Notes: generated by a model from the letters alone, not told the origin. A DNA stretch of 64,000 nucleotides from Prauserella cavernicola (GCF_016595675.1 NZ_JAENJH010000004.1:310001-374000), one strand, 5' to 3'. Counted from the first letter of the stretch, positions 16,317 to 24,587 are shown. A program made the numbers and translations.

Positions 16317-17489
16317 TCAGTCCAGCTCGCGGATCGTCAGCCCCGCGGCCTGCAACCGCTCCAGCAGCGCGTCGCCCATCGCGACGGCGGTGGTGACCTG
16401 TCCTGAGGTCGCGGGCAGGTCGTCGAAGGCGAGGCACAGCGCCGACTCGGAGAGCATCTTCGCCGACTCGTCGTAGCCGGGGTCGCCGCCCGCGAACTCG
16501 GTGACCACCTTCGTGCCGCCGCCCTCGCCCGTGAACCGGACGTTGAACCAGGACTTCGCCCGCTGCCGCTCACCCGGTCCCTCGCCCGGCTTGCGCAGTC
16601 TGCCGAGCAGGTTCCTGGCGGGCGGGATCTGGGCGAGCACCGCGAGCACGCCGAGCCCCGCGCCCGCGACCACGATGGTGGGCAGGCGCTTGACGACCGC
16701 GGTGTGCCGGTAGGTGAAGTCGGGTCCGTAGCGCGGCAGCGCCGCCGCCGACCTGGCGACGATCTGCGGGTCGATCGTCGGCAGCGGCACCAGCCAGCGG
16801 CCGGTGCCGGGGTCCTTGGAGGGCCTGCCGAACGGGGTGTGGATCGCCCGGTCCTTCGGCCACGGCTCGGCGCGGCGCCGTGCCTTGGCGGTGCGCGCCA
16901 TCTGCCTGGCCCGCGAGAACGCGGCGAGCACGGAGGAGTAGGTGCCGCCCGAGAACTGGGCGCTGACCTTGATCTGGCCGGTCACGGTGAGCGGGACGTC
17001 CTTCGGCAGCTTGCCGACCGTGAAGTAGACCCCGAGGTCGTAGGGGATGGAGTCGAAGCCGCACGCGTGCACGATCCGGGCGCCGGTGCGCTGCGCGGTC
17101 GCGTGCTGGTCGAGATAGGTGCGGTCGGCGAACTCGGGCTCGCCGGCGAGGTCCACGTAGTCGGTGCCGCTCTGCGCGCACGCGGCGACCAGCGGCTCGC
17201 CGTACTGGAGGTAGGGCCCGACGGTCGTGATCACCACGCGGGCCGATTCGGCGACGGCACGCAGCGACGTGGAATCGGTGACGTCGGCGGTGAGCAACGG
17301 CAGGTCAGCGCAGGCAGGGTTGATCGCCGCGAGCCGCTCGCGCGTGCGCTGCAGCTTGGCGCGATCGCGGCCGGCCAGGGCCCAGCGGCATTCGGCGGGC
17401 GCGTGGCGCGCGAGGTACTCGGCGGTGAGCCCGCCGGTGAAGCCGGTCGCGCCGAACAGGACGATGTCGTGCTCACGGGTGGCTGCCAT
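16317..17489 (-). CDS. Saccharopine dehydrogenase-like / trans-acting enoyl reductase family protein
   Basis: The 390-residue protein has an N-terminal Rossmann loop, VLFGATGFTGGLTAEYLA (GxxGxxG), followed by TTVGPYLQYGEPLVAACA and GFDSIPYDLGVYF. These are hallmarks of the saccharopine dehydrogenase-like family, which includes the mycobacterial trans-acting enoyl reductase. It probably reduces a lipid or polyketide intermediate, but no lipid synthase is nearby, so substrate is open. The ATG at 17489 overlaps the 3' end of the upstream TetR gene by 17 bases, indicating an operon. Five bases separate its stop from the convergent hemW. Confidence 0.9.
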   Translation of the reverse strand: MAATREHDIVLFGATGFTGGLTAEYLARHAPAECRWALAGRDRAKLQRTRERLAAINPACADLPLLTADVTDSTSLRAVAESARVVITTVGPYLQYGEPLVAACAQSGTDYVDLAGEPEFADRTYLDQHATAQRTGARIVHACGFDSIPYDLGVYFTVGKLPKDVPLTVTGQIKVSAQFSGGTYSSVLAAFSRARQMARTAKARRRAEPWPKDRAIHTPFGRPSKDPGTGRWLVPLPTIDPQIVARSAAALPRYGPDFTYRHTAVVKRLPTIVVAGAGLGVLAVLAQIPPARNLLGRLRKPGEGPGERQRAKSWFNVRFTGEGGGTKVVTEFAGGDPGYDESAKMLSESALCLAFDDLPATSGQVTTAVAMGDALLERLQAAGLTIRELD

Positions 17490-18156
17490 GGGTGTCCTTC
17501 CTGTGCAGGTCCACCGGCTCGTCGGGGCCGAGAGCGACACCCTCCGAGCGCAGTGCGGCCTCGATCGCTCCCGCGACGAGGGTGGTGAGGTAGTCGGCGA
17601 GCTGCTCCTCGGGCAGCTCGGGGTGGTCGAGCCACCAGTTGCCCGCCGCCTCGACGGCGCCGACGATGCCGTGGGCCCAGGGTGAGGCGCCCTCGGACTC
17701 GACGCCGAAGGCCCGCAGGTACTCGCCGAGCATCGCCGCGACGGGCCCGGCCGCCGCCGTGCGCTCCTCGCTGGCCTGGCGCCCGGCCCTGGCCGCGCAG
17801 ACGAACCGGAACACGTTGGGGTGCTCGCCGAGCACGCCGAGATAGGCGCGCACGCTCTCGCTCACGCGTTCCCTGATCGGCGCCGGTCCGCTGAGCGCGG
17901 GCGCGAGGCGATCGCGCACGAGGGCGAACGTCCGCCGCGACACGGCGTCGTGCAGCGCGGCCTTGTCGGCGAAGTGGCTGTAGAGCCGGGGTTTGGCGAC
18001 CCCGGCCTCTCTGGCGATGTCGGCCATGCCCGCGGAGGGACCCAGCCGGTCGAGCGCCCGGAACGCGGCGTCGACGAACTGCGCCCGCCTCGCTTCACGG
18101 TGCTCGCGCCAGCGTGCGCTGCGGCCGTCTCCGGGGTCGTCCGCTCCGTCCGTCAC
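17473..18156 (-). CDS. TetR family transcriptional regulator
   Basis: This 227-residue protein has a helix-turn-helix at about residues 24-70 (FVDAAFRALDRLG, MADIAREAGVAKPRLYSHF, DKAALHDAV). It is immediately upstream of, and overlaps, the saccharopine dehydrogenase-like gene and is likely its regulator. A cluster of GGTAC repeats lies 9-42 bases upstream of its ATG, including a clean GGGGTAC/GTACCCC palindrome, and may be its operator. The ligand-binding part ends in an extra ~20 residue charged tail (DEPVDLHRKDTHGSHP). Confidence 0.92.
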   Translation of the reverse strand: MTDGADDPGDGRSARWREHREARRAQFVDAAFRALDRLGPSAGMADIAREAGVAKPRLYSHFADKAALHDAVSRRTFALVRDRLAPALSGPAPIRERVSESVRAYLGVLGEHPNVFRFVCAARAGRQASEERTAAAGPVAAMLGEYLRAFGVESEGASPWAHGIVGAVEAAGNWWLDHPELPEEQLADYLTTLVAGAIEAALRSEGVALGPDEPVDLHRKDTHGSHP

Positions 18157-18164
18157 GCGGCGAA

Positions 18165-18198
18165 GGGTACCCGAGGTACGGGGTACTTGCGGTACCCC
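18165..18198. promoter_or_regulatory. GGTAC-rich candidate operator
   Basis: GGGTACC at 18165-18171 is followed by GGTAC and then by the palindrome GGGGTAC-TTGCG-GTACCCC at 18180-18198 (seven perfect bases per arm). A further GGTAC occurs at about 18205. The block sits in the divergent gap between the TetR gene (start 18156) and the gene at 18246, where a repressor could control both. Recognition by this TetR is inferred. Confidence 0.6.
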
Positions 18199-18245
18199 CG
18201 AAACGGTACGGATTGAGAACCGCGCGGGCGGGGTACATCCCGATC

Positions 18246-18436
18246 ATGACCCAGCACGACGACCTGGTTCCGCGCTCCGACGCCGAGGAACAGTGGCGTG
18301 CCGGCGGGAGGCCGACGCGGAGCGCGCCGAGCTCTCCGTGCCGCTGGAGGCGGATCCGGCAGACGCCGCCGACCAGGCCGAATCGGTCCCACTCGACGAC
18401 GAGGACGACCCGGCTGGGGGATGGGGGCCGCCATGA
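18246..18436 (+). pseudogene. Small acidic actinobacterial protein gene with a one-base frameshift
   Basis: The ATG at 18246 begins MTQHDDLVPRSDAEEQWRAGG. The frame then turns basic and unnatural. In the -1 frame from about base 18310 the sequence continues as EADAERAELSVPLEADPADA, then DQAESVPLDDEDD and the stop at 18434-18436. Together they form the expected ~63-residue, very acidic product. The total length (191 bases) is one short of a codon multiple, so restoring a single G in the GGCGGGAGG run repairs it. Either a true mutation or a sequencing error; no canonical slippery heptamer is present. Function unknown. Confidence 0.65.
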
Positions 18437-18509
18437 GGTGTGAGTTCCCGGAAACCGGGGTAAACCGCGCGCGCGAGCGCGCAACGCACTCTTCCACGGA
18501 GGTGACCGC

Positions 18510-18842
18510 ATGACCGATACGTCCCGCCTGCCCACTCCCGTCGCGGAGGTCTGGGAATGGCAGCGGCAGGGCAACTGCCGCAATCTCGACAGCGCCGTGT
18601 TCTTCCACCCTGACGGAGAGCGCGGCTTCGCGCGAGCCGACCGGGTCGCTCGCGCCAAGGAGATCTGCCGGACCTGTCCGGTGATCGTCCAGTGCCGGAA
18701 CCACGCCATGACCGTGCAGGAGCCGTTCGGCGTCTGGGGCGGTCTGGACGAGACCGAGCGGCGGGACGCCATCGCGCGGCGCAAGACCGACGCTCAGCCG
18801 GTGGTCGCCGAGCCGGTGGTCGTCGAGCCGGCACTCGGCTGA
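18510..18842 (+). CDS. WhiB-family iron-sulfur transcription factor
   Basis: The 110-residue protein has the four cluster cysteines Cys23, Cys53, Cys56 and Cys62 (GNC..., CRTCPVIVQC) and the GVWGG turn (about residues 75-79). WhiB proteins bind a redox/NO-sensitive 4Fe-4S cluster and partner with the main sigma factor. The WEWQRQGNC and SAVFFHPDGERG segments make it closer to the WhiB3/WhiD branch than to WhiB1, WhiB4 or WhiB7; there is no AT-hook. The tail repeats VV(A/V)EP. A strong GGAGG ribosome site sits six bases before the ATG. Confidence 0.94.
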   Translation: MTDTSRLPTPVAEVWEWQRQGNCRNLDSAVFFHPDGERGFARADRVARAKEICRTCPVIVQCRNHAMTVQEPFGVWGGLDETERRDAIARRKTDAQPVVAEPVVVEPALG

Positions 18843-18869
18843 GGAACTCCAGGAAACGAGGGGGAGTGC

Positions 18870-19487
18870 GTGCGGTTCGGCTACACCCTGCTCACTGAAC
18901 AGGCGGGGCCGCGGCAGCTGGTGGCGGGCGCCGCCGCGGCGGAGCAGGCCGGTTTCGACTTCGAGGTCATGAGCGATCACCACTCGCCCTGGCTCGATGA
19001 GCAGGGGCATGCGCCGTATGCGTGGAGCACCTGGGGGCGGTGACTCAGTCCACCCGGCGCGTGGAGCTCATGACCTTCGTGACGTGCCCGACGAGGCGGT
19101 ACCACCCTGCCGTCGTGGCCCAGAAGGCCGCGACGACCCAGGAGCTGGCCCGTTCCTGCGGGGCCTCGGAGCGGGCGAGAACCTCAACGAGCACGTGATC
19201 GGCGGGGGCCGGCCCCGGCCAACGTCCGGCACGAGATGCTCAACGATCTCTTCGACGGCGGCCACACCAACTACGTCACGGCGTCCGTCCCTGGTGGTCC
19301 AGACTCCGAGCGGATCGTCGCCGCGGCCGCCCCGTTCTGGAAAGCGGGCTTCAGCGACCTGCCCCTCGGGCAGATCGGCGGCGAGCACCAGGACGAGTTC
19401 CTCGACACCGCCAAGCGGGTGCCGCTACCCGCGTTGCGGGAAGCGGCGCGGGCAGCGGTGTTCAAGCCCGCACTCGCAAACGGCTGA
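18870..19487 (+). pseudogene. Decayed F420-dependent LLM-class oxidoreductase
   Basis: Pieces of one LLM (luciferase-like) F420-dependent oxidoreductase lie in order but in changing frames: VRFGYTLLTEQAGPRQL to HAPYAWS (stop at 19041), then VELMTFVTCPTRRYHPAVVA, then GLGAGENLNEHVIG, then RHEMLNDLFDGG running into DSERIVAAAAPFWKAGFSDL and QIGGEHQDEFLDTAK. At least three frameshifts are needed, and the middle of the protein (roughly 100 or more residues between the LFDGG and DSERI blocks) is deleted. Intact family members are about 320 residues; only ~205 codons remain. The start still has a GGGGGAG ribosome site. The end overlaps the ANTAR gene. Confidence 0.9.
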
Positions 19488-20085
19488 GCACGTCGTGGGG
19501 CGGAACCCAGCCGTGATCGACCAGCACCTGGTACAGCGCCGTCAGTGTGTCGTCGACGTCGTCGTCACTCGCGGAGGCGAGCACGTGCGCCTGCCGCAGC
19601 ACTGCGTCGTCACTCGCGTTCGCGGACACCGTCCCATCACCATCGGCGTCGCCGGGCAGCGTGCCGTTCGTTGCGGCCTCGTGCAGTAGCGGATCGAGCT
19701 GGGCCTGCTCGACGCGCTGAGCCAGTTCGACGAGCGCCTGGGCGATGCGGTGCAGCTTGATGTTGTGCTGCTGGGAAAGCCGGACGAGGATCTTGAACGC
19801 GTCCTGCGGCGGACAACGCCGCGTGGCGACGAGCACGCCCATTGCCTGCTCGATTGTGGCGCGCGTGCGCAATGCGCGGCGCAGGCCGTCGAGTTCCTGC
19901 TGCAGGTCGGTGACCTGGGTGAGCAGATCCGCGTCTCCGCCACGAGTTTCCCGGGTGTGCCCCACGCGTCGGACCGCCCGGTTCAGAGCGCGGGACCGCG
20001 CGGTGGGATCGGCAGGGTGTGCGTGGATGTCATGGGTGGCTCCCTCGGTCGGCAGTCGCGAAGACAGGCGCGAACACGGGGTCAC
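19462..20085 (-). CDS. ANTAR domain protein (RNA-binding antiterminator type)
   Basis: This 207-residue protein has a helix (ADLLTQVTDLQQELDGLRRALRTRA, split by me as a coiled coil at ~55-75) leading into an ANTAR domain, ATIEQAMGVLVATRRCPP to FKILVRLSQQHNIKLHRIA, at about residues 78-120. ANTAR modules bind paired RNA hairpins and prevent transcription termination. There is no GAF or receiver domain, so the sensor is missing or separate. The C-terminal ~80 residues are acidic with no recognised domain. The GTG at 20085 is the longest start; a later start is possible because the first 40 residues are low in conservation. Confidence 0.85.
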   Translation of the reverse strand: MTPCSRLSSRLPTEGATHDIHAHPADPTARSRALNRAVRRVGHTRETRGGDADLLTQVTDLQQELDGLRRALRTRATIEQAMGVLVATRRCPPQDAFKILVRLSQQHNIKLHRIAQALVELAQRVEQAQLDPLLHEAATNGTLPGDADGDGTVSANASDDAVLRQAHVLASASDDDVDDTLTALYQVLVDHGWVPPHDVLSRLRVRA

Positions 20086-20304
20086 TCACGGGTTTGGACC
20101 AGCCGGGCAGACCACGGCCGGTGCAAGCGTGCAGCGCCTCGCTTCGCGCGAACGCCGGGAGGCTCTCGGGTTTCTCGGCCGGAGACTCACCTGGCGCGCT
20201 GCGGCTGCTTGCTCAACCGCGTGTTGAGACAACTCTAAAGATGGCGCGCCGGTGGCCCTACATCGGCCCTGGGGAGTGATCGTCCGTGCGCTCTCGCGCG
20301 GGGG

Positions 20305-20958
20305 TCAGAAGCCGCCGTCCTGGCTGACGAGCGCGCGAAGCCGGGCGAGCGCGCGGTGCTGTGAGGTGCGGACGTTGGCGGGGGAGAGGCCGAGTGCCTC
20401 CGCGGTTTCGCCTGCGGAGAGCCCGACGACGATGCGCAGGATCACGATTTCGCGCTGGTTGTGGGACAACCGCGCGAGCAGTGTGTTGAGCCGGTGCCCG
20501 AGGTCGGTGTTGAGCGCGCGGCGTTCCGGCTCGTTGTCGCCGATGCCGGGTTCCGGGACCTCCGGGGTCGGGTCGGAGCGTTCCCTGGAGACGAGCCGGA
20601 ACGCGTCGGACACCTTGTTCGACGCGATGGCGTGCACCAGAAACAAGAAGGAGCCGCCCCGGTCCTGATAGGTGGGCAGCGCGCGCAGTACGGCGACGCA
20701 CGTCTCCTGTGCGACGTCGTCCGCCGACACGTACGACAGGTCACGCCTGCCGAGGCGCGCGCGGCAGTAGCGCGTGACGATGGGGGTGATCATGGTGAGC
20801 AGCGTCGCGACCGCCGAGTCGTCCCCGGCGGCAGCGGCCTGCACCACCGGGTCGAGTTCGGCTTTCGTGAGTTGCTGCTGTTGCTCGCCCCTGTGGGGCT
20901 GCGGTTCGCTGCCCGCCTTGACGGCGACGGGGGCGAGAACTGTGGCGACACTTTCCAT
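20305..20958 (-). CDS. Sigma-70 family RNA polymerase sigma factor (SigD/ShbA-like)
   Basis: This 217-residue group 4-type sigma factor has region 2 in TLLTMITPIVTRYCRARLG and YVSADDVAQETCVAVLRALP, and region 4 in LLARLSHNQREIVILRIVVG and SAGETAEALGLSPANVRTSQHRAL (helix-turn-helix). It is similar in layout to ShbA/SigD sigma factors of actinomycetes, which in Streptomyces drive the principal sigma gene; that assignment is tentative. I chose the ATG at 20958 because GGGAG lies six bases upstream. The frame is open further to a TTG at 21054. No anti-sigma gene is adjacent. Confidence 0.88.
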   Translation of the reverse strand: MESVATVLAPVAVKAGSEPQPHRGEQQQQLTKAELDPVVQAAAAGDDSAVATLLTMITPIVTRYCRARLGRRDLSYVSADDVAQETCVAVLRALPTYQDRGGSFLFLVHAIASNKVSDAFRLVSRERSDPTPEVPEPGIGDNEPERRALNTDLGHRLNTLLARLSHNQREIVILRIVVGLSAGETAEALGLSPANVRTSQHRALARLRALVSQDGGF

Positions 20959-21152
20959 AGCCGGCTCCCAGACCATGAACATGCGGTAGCCGCCGGGGTC
21001 CAGGACGGCGGGCTGTCGGGGTTTCGGTCTCGGGCCGGAGGTGCGGGGAGCCAACCTGCCCGGTGACCACTGTGCGTAATGCTAGAGGCGTCCAAGCGGG
21101 TAATCCAGATATCAACAAAAGTTGCCCCGATTGCACGAACGCGCTGGCGCGC

Positions 21153-21452
21153 TCAGCGCAGAAACGTCGCGAGGCTGGTGAGTGCGGTGGCGCTGACCAG
21201 CAAGGCCACGCCGAGGATCAGCGCGCGGCTGGGCGGAGGCGGTTCCGGGTCGCGCCGGAGCACGCGCTCACGGCGCCAGCCGACGACCGCGAGCACGATG
21301 GCGCTCGCGCTGGCCACCACGGCGGGTACGGCCAGCGTGCCCCAGCCGGAGCGGGCCGCGGCGTGCAGCAGCAGGAGTCCGCACGCGGCGGTGGACAGGG
21401 CCGTGCGCTGCCACGCCAGCCCGGTGCGCTCGGGTTGCAGCCCGTCCGTCAT
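21153..21452 (-). CDS. DUF202 membrane protein
   Basis: The 99-residue protein starts with the DUF202 signature LQPERTGLAWQRTALS, followed by three hydrophobic segments (about 25-42, 45-62 and 78-96). The ATG overlaps the stop of the preceding DUF202 gene (ATGA at 21449-21452). DUF202 proteins are small inner-membrane proteins of unknown function, often in pairs, as here. Confidence 0.9.
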   Translation of the reverse strand: MTDGLQPERTGLAWQRTALSTAACGLLLLHAAARSGWGTLAVPAVVASASAIVLAVVGWRRERVLRRDPEPPPPSRALILGVALLVSATALTSLATFLR

Positions 21453-21802
21453 CCGACGAGCACCAGCACTGCCGCGAAGATCGTGAGCACCGAGACGCCA
21501 CACGCGAGCACGATCAGCATGAGGCTGCGCGGCAGCGCGGAACCCCTGCGCATGGCGAGCTGGACCGCACGCCAGCGCGGGTAGCTGGCGATGGCGAGCA
21601 CGGCGGCCAGCGCGATGCAGAGCGTCGCCAGCCCGGTCCTCGGGCCCGCCGAGGCCAGTCCCGGGACCAGCTGGTGCACCGCGACCCCGCCAGCGACCAG
21701 GCCCAGCGCGGTCCGGATCCAGGCGAGGAAGGTTCGCTCGTTGGCCAGCGTGAATCGGTAGTCGGGTTCGGTGTCGGCGCTGGAGTCGTCGCGATCAGTC
21801 AC
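21449..21802 (-). CDS. YidH/DUF202 family membrane protein
   Basis: The 117-residue protein has a charged N-terminus, then RFTLANERTFLAWIRTALGL, the DUF202/YidH motif, and three transmembrane segments. The GTG start overlaps the stop of the GtrA gene (GTGA at 21799-21802), and its stop overlaps the start of the second DUF202 gene. The three genes form one compact membrane-protein operon. Confidence 0.9.
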   Translation of the reverse strand: MTDRDDSSADTEPDYRFTLANERTFLAWIRTALGLVAGGVAVHQLVPGLASAGPRTGLATLCIALAAVLAIASYPRWRAVQLAMRRGSALPRSLMLIVLACGVSVLTIFAAVLVLVG

Positions 21803-22263
21803 GAGTCCATCTTCACGCGAGAGACGAACACCCACGAACGGAGTACCAGGAACCGGCAGATGCCGCCGGCGAGACTGGTCGCCACCAGCACGGTGGTCTC
21901 CTCCAGTCGCGTGGGCGAGCCGCTCAGCGCGTCGAGCGCCCCGAGCGCCACCGATCCGGCGGCCGCGTAGTACGCGAACGTGAGGACGGTCTGCAGATGC
22001 CTGCGTGCGGGTGGGCTCTCGCTGTTCGCGAAGGTGATGCGCCGGTGGAACTCGGTGTTGAGCAACGTCGTCAGCCCGATGGCCACCAGGTTGGCCGCCT
22101 GCGGGTCGAACGGGGCCCGCGCGGCGAGATACACGAGGGCCTGCAGTCCCGTCGTCGTCGCCCCCGCGGCGAGGTAGAGCAGGGCGTAGCGGACCCACCC
22201 ATGGCGGATGCGCGCCAGCGCGGCGGGCCGGGGCTCGCCGGGTGACGCGGTCACCGATGCCAT
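21799..22263 (-). CDS. GtrA-family membrane protein
   Basis: This 154-residue protein has four transmembrane segments in the GtrA pattern: WVRYALLYLAAGATTTGLQALVY, NLVAIGLTTLLNTEFHRRITF (a strong GtrA hallmark), TFAYYAAAGSVALGAL and LVATSLAGGICRFLVLRSWVF. GtrA proteins flip or help transfer polyprenyl-linked sugars for envelope glycans. The partner glycosyltransferase is not in this window. It is the first gene of the operon with two DUF202 proteins. Confidence 0.92.
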   Translation of the reverse strand: MASVTASPGEPRPAALARIRHGWVRYALLYLAAGATTTGLQALVYLAARAPFDPQAANLVAIGLTTLLNTEFHRRITFANSESPPARRHLQTVLTFAYYAAAGSVALGALDALSGSPTRLEETTVLVATSLAGGICRFLVLRSWVFVSRVKMDS

Positions 22264-22333
22264 GTGCGGGACGCTACTCGTTATTCACAAACTCGTGAAG
22301 TTGGACAAGTGTCTAAACGGTGTGGCCTTCGTT

Positions 22334-22753
22334 TCAGTTCTCGGCGGCCAGGGACCTCACCGCGTCGTCCGGGGTGGGGTGAACCGGCATCTGGGCGGCG
22401 AGCCCGGTCGCCTCCAGCGGGCGGAGCACGACCCGGCTGCTGGCCACGATCGCCCAGCGCAACTGCTGGCCGATCGAGCGCTCGGCCAGTTCGGCGAGCA
22501 CCGACAGGCCGGCCGAGCCGAGAAAACCCACGCCGTCGAGGTCGAGCACGAGGCTGCTCGGCGGAGCGACCTCCTCCTGGATCCAGGCGCGGAGATCGGG
22601 GGCCGACAGCAGGTCGACCTCCCCGGAGACGCGGGCCAGCACGATGCCGTCGGGCCGGTGGTCGGCCTCGATCCGCAGCCCGTGGATGTCGAGGGAGCTT
22701 GTTCGGGCGGCCGCCGCCTCGGCGGCGAGGCCGTCGGATTCGGTACTTCGCAC
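22334..22753 (-). CDS. STAS-domain anti-sigma factor antagonist
   Basis: This 139-residue protein has a STAS fold at about residues 30-135: GIVLARVSGEVDLLSAPDLRAW, then LVLDLDGVGFLGSAGLSVL. In the latter the serine in FLGSAG is the usual phosphorylation site used by anti-sigma kinases to switch binding. The GTG start has GGAGGG nine bases upstream. No anti-sigma kinase or cognate sigma gene is adjacent, although an ECF-like sigma lies 1.4 kb downstream on the same strand. The partner is unknown. Confidence 0.9.
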   Translation of the reverse strand: MRSTESDGLAAEAAAARTSSLDIHGLRIEADHRPDGIVLARVSGEVDLLSAPDLRAWIQEEVAPPSSLVLDLDGVGFLGSAGLSVLAELAERSIGQQLRWAIVASSRVVLRPLEATGLAAQMPVHPTPDDAVRSLAAEN

Positions 22754-22985
22754 GGTTGGCCCTCCGTAGGGTCGGATGGGAACAAGCGGGATCGGCGGAA
22801 CCCATCCAGGCGAGCACGCTCGCCGATGGTCCGCCTCAGTTCCGGCTGTGTTCTCAACCGTGACCCCAACCGTAGGAATCCTTCCAGGCCCGGCGCAACC
22901 TCGCTCGTCAGGGGGGCCGCGACGCGTTTGTCGCGCCTGGCCCACGGGTACAGCCGTACCCGAGCTGTTGGGAAGGAAAGCCAGA

Positions 22986-23450
22986 ATGAACGACGGCAAG
23001 GAATCCGCGGCGTCCTCGCAGGACACGGGCTCACCCGACCCCGTCGAGACCGACCCCGCCGCGCTGAGCAGCGCGGAGGATCTCGACGAGGACAGCCTGC
23101 GGGTGGACCCGTTGGAGGAGGGCGTCGAGCCGCCCGAACACTGGAGCGCGGCGGACCGGTTCGGCACCACGCCGTTCGAGCAGCGGCAGGGTGAGAGCCT
23201 CGATCAGCGGCTGAGTGAGGAGCGGCCCGACGTCGGTGAACGGGACGTGCCCGAGCGTCCAGTGGCGGCGACCCCGGCGACCGAGCTGGACGACTCGATC
23301 GACCACGTCACCGAGGACGCCGAACCGGTGGCCCCCGAGGACTCCCCCCGGGAACCACGCGGCCCCGCGATCCGCCGGGGCCAGAACGCGGACCAGGCGG
23401 GCGGCTCGGTCGCCGACGCCATCCGGACTCCTATAGGCGGGGACTGGTGA
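22986..23450 (+). CDS. DUF5709 family acidic protein
   Basis: This 154-residue, highly acidic protein without membrane segments has the DUF5709 core: LDEDSLRVDPLEEGVEPPEHWS, then GTTPFEQRQGESLDQRLSEE (given here in two parts). It is found widely in actinomycetes and has no assigned function; it is likely disordered in part. The stop overlaps the GTG start of the following gene (GTGA at 23447-23450). A GGGAAGGAAAGCC ribosome site precedes the ATG. Confidence 0.88.
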   Translation: MNDGKESAASSQDTGSPDPVETDPAALSSAEDLDEDSLRVDPLEEGVEPPEHWSAADRFGTTPFEQRQGESLDQRLSEERPDVGERDVPERPVAATPATELDDSIDHVTEDAEPVAPEDSPREPRGPAIRRGQNADQAGGSVADAIRTPIGGDW

Positions 23451-23884
23451 GTACGGGGGAGGTACCGGTCCGCGGGCTCGCGGACCAGTTGCTGATGGAT
23501 GTGCGGCTCGGCGACGTCGACGACCTCACCACGGTGCTGACCGGTCTCGCCGGGTCGTACGGGCCGCAGCGGCACCTCTTCGAACCGGTGCTGGCCGAGC
23601 TGGTCGGGCTCGTCGTGCGCGGCCTCGAACACCGTGCCCGCCCCGGGTGCGGTGTCTTCGTGGCCGATGTGGTGAACGGCGACGACGAGGCCGTGTCCAT
23701 CGACGACGTGCCACCCGCGCTGCGGGCGCTGCTGCGAGCGGTGCTCGCCTCGCTCAACGCGGCCCCCGGTGACACGCACTTCCATCTCGGCCTCGTGGCC
23801 GCCGATCCCGATCCGCTGGCGAGGATCGACGTGGCGATGCACGCGCTGATGTGGGCCGACGTCCTGAGCGCCGACCTGGACTGA
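23447..23884 (+). CDS. Hypothetical protein coupled to DUF5709
   Basis: This 145-residue soluble protein is predicted mainly helical with some strands (GLADQLLMDVRLGDVDDL, LFEPVLAELVGLVVRGLEH, PPALRALLRAVLASLNAAPG). No transmembrane segment, no cysteine cluster (one Cys), and no family I can name. The GTG start overlaps the DUF5709 stop, so the two are translated together and probably work together. Confidence 0.75.
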   Translation: MSTGEVPVRGLADQLLMDVRLGDVDDLTTVLTGLAGSYGPQRHLFEPVLAELVGLVVRGLEHRARPGCGVFVADVVNGDDEAVSIDDVPPALRALLRAVLASLNAAPGDTHFHLGLVAADPDPLARIDVAMHALMWADVLSADLD

Positions 23885-24290
23885 GCCCCGGCGGGTCGGC
23901 GCGGTGAAACATTTCCGTTTCGCGCGACCACTCTGCGGGAAACCAGGTATTCACAAGAGAATTCGTGAGGGTGGGCAGCCGCGAGCCAACCGTGGCCCGC
24001 CGGGGACCGGAGTTCCCCGCCCGCCCGGCGCCCCGACGCCGCGGCGGACAGCCGTTGCCCTGCAAGGACATTCGGGCGCGTGCGCAGCGAGAACGGCCGC
24101 TCGGCCGGCCGGGCACGCGAGCCCGCGACGGCGCCGACGTCGAACGACCACCCGGACCGGCGCACGATCCCGCGACGGTGGCCGTGGCCATCGAGCGGTG
24201 ACGCGCCGGGGTGGCCGGGCGGCGCGTTCGCGCATGTTCTCCTACGGTGGGGGGTGGCAGCACGAAAGCAACCGAAGGGAATCACCGAAC
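23885..24290 (+). other. Intergenic stretch without a recognised gene
   Basis: These 406 bases hold only short, arginine/proline-rich open frames on both strands that look like GC-driven artefacts. No clear hairpin terminator or repeat was seen. The last ~60 bases (from about 24235) are less GC-rich and carry the AAGGGAA ribosome site of the following gene, so its promoter should lie here. Confidence 0.5.
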
Positions 24291-24587
24291 ATGCTTGCGA
24301 TGACTGACGCTGCCGTCGAGGCGATCAGTGCTCTGACCTCCCAGGACGGTCAGGAGGCCGCAGGACTGCGGTTCGCGGTGCGGGAGGAGAGCGACGCTGG
24401 GGCTCAGCTCGCGTTGTCGATCGCCCCGGCGCCCGAGGAGGGCGACGAGGTTCTCGGCACCAACAGCGGTGCTCGGGTTTTCCTTGAGCCCCAGGCGGCT
24501 TCGTTCCTCGATGACAAGGTGCTCGACGTCCAGCAGGACGACCAGGGCCAGCTGAACTTCGCTGTGATGCAGCAGCCGGAGGCCTGA
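24291..24587 (+). CDS. HesB/IscA-like protein lacking cysteines
   Basis: This 98-residue protein resembles the A-type Fe-S carrier fold (HesB/IscA): TDAAVEAISALTSQDG, AAGLRFAVREESD, GARVFLEPQAASFLDDKVLD near residue 68, then QLNFAVMQQP. The family normally uses three conserved cysteines to bind a cluster or iron. This protein contains no cysteine at all, so it cannot act as a standard Fe-S scaffold. The ATG at 24291 has an AAGGGAA ribosome site. It is monocistronic, with a perfect hairpin terminator 15 bases after the stop. Actual role unknown. Confidence 0.82.
   Translation: MLAMTDAAVEAISALTSQDGQEAAGLRFAVREESDAGAQLALSIAPAPEEGDEVLGTNSGARVFLEPQAASFLDDKVLDVQQDDQGQLNFAVMQQPEA

Noticed and set aside
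18246-18436. Programmed -1 ribosomal frameshift
   Set aside because: No X-XXY-YYZ slippery heptamer and no downstream pseudoknot were seen. A single-base loss explains it better.
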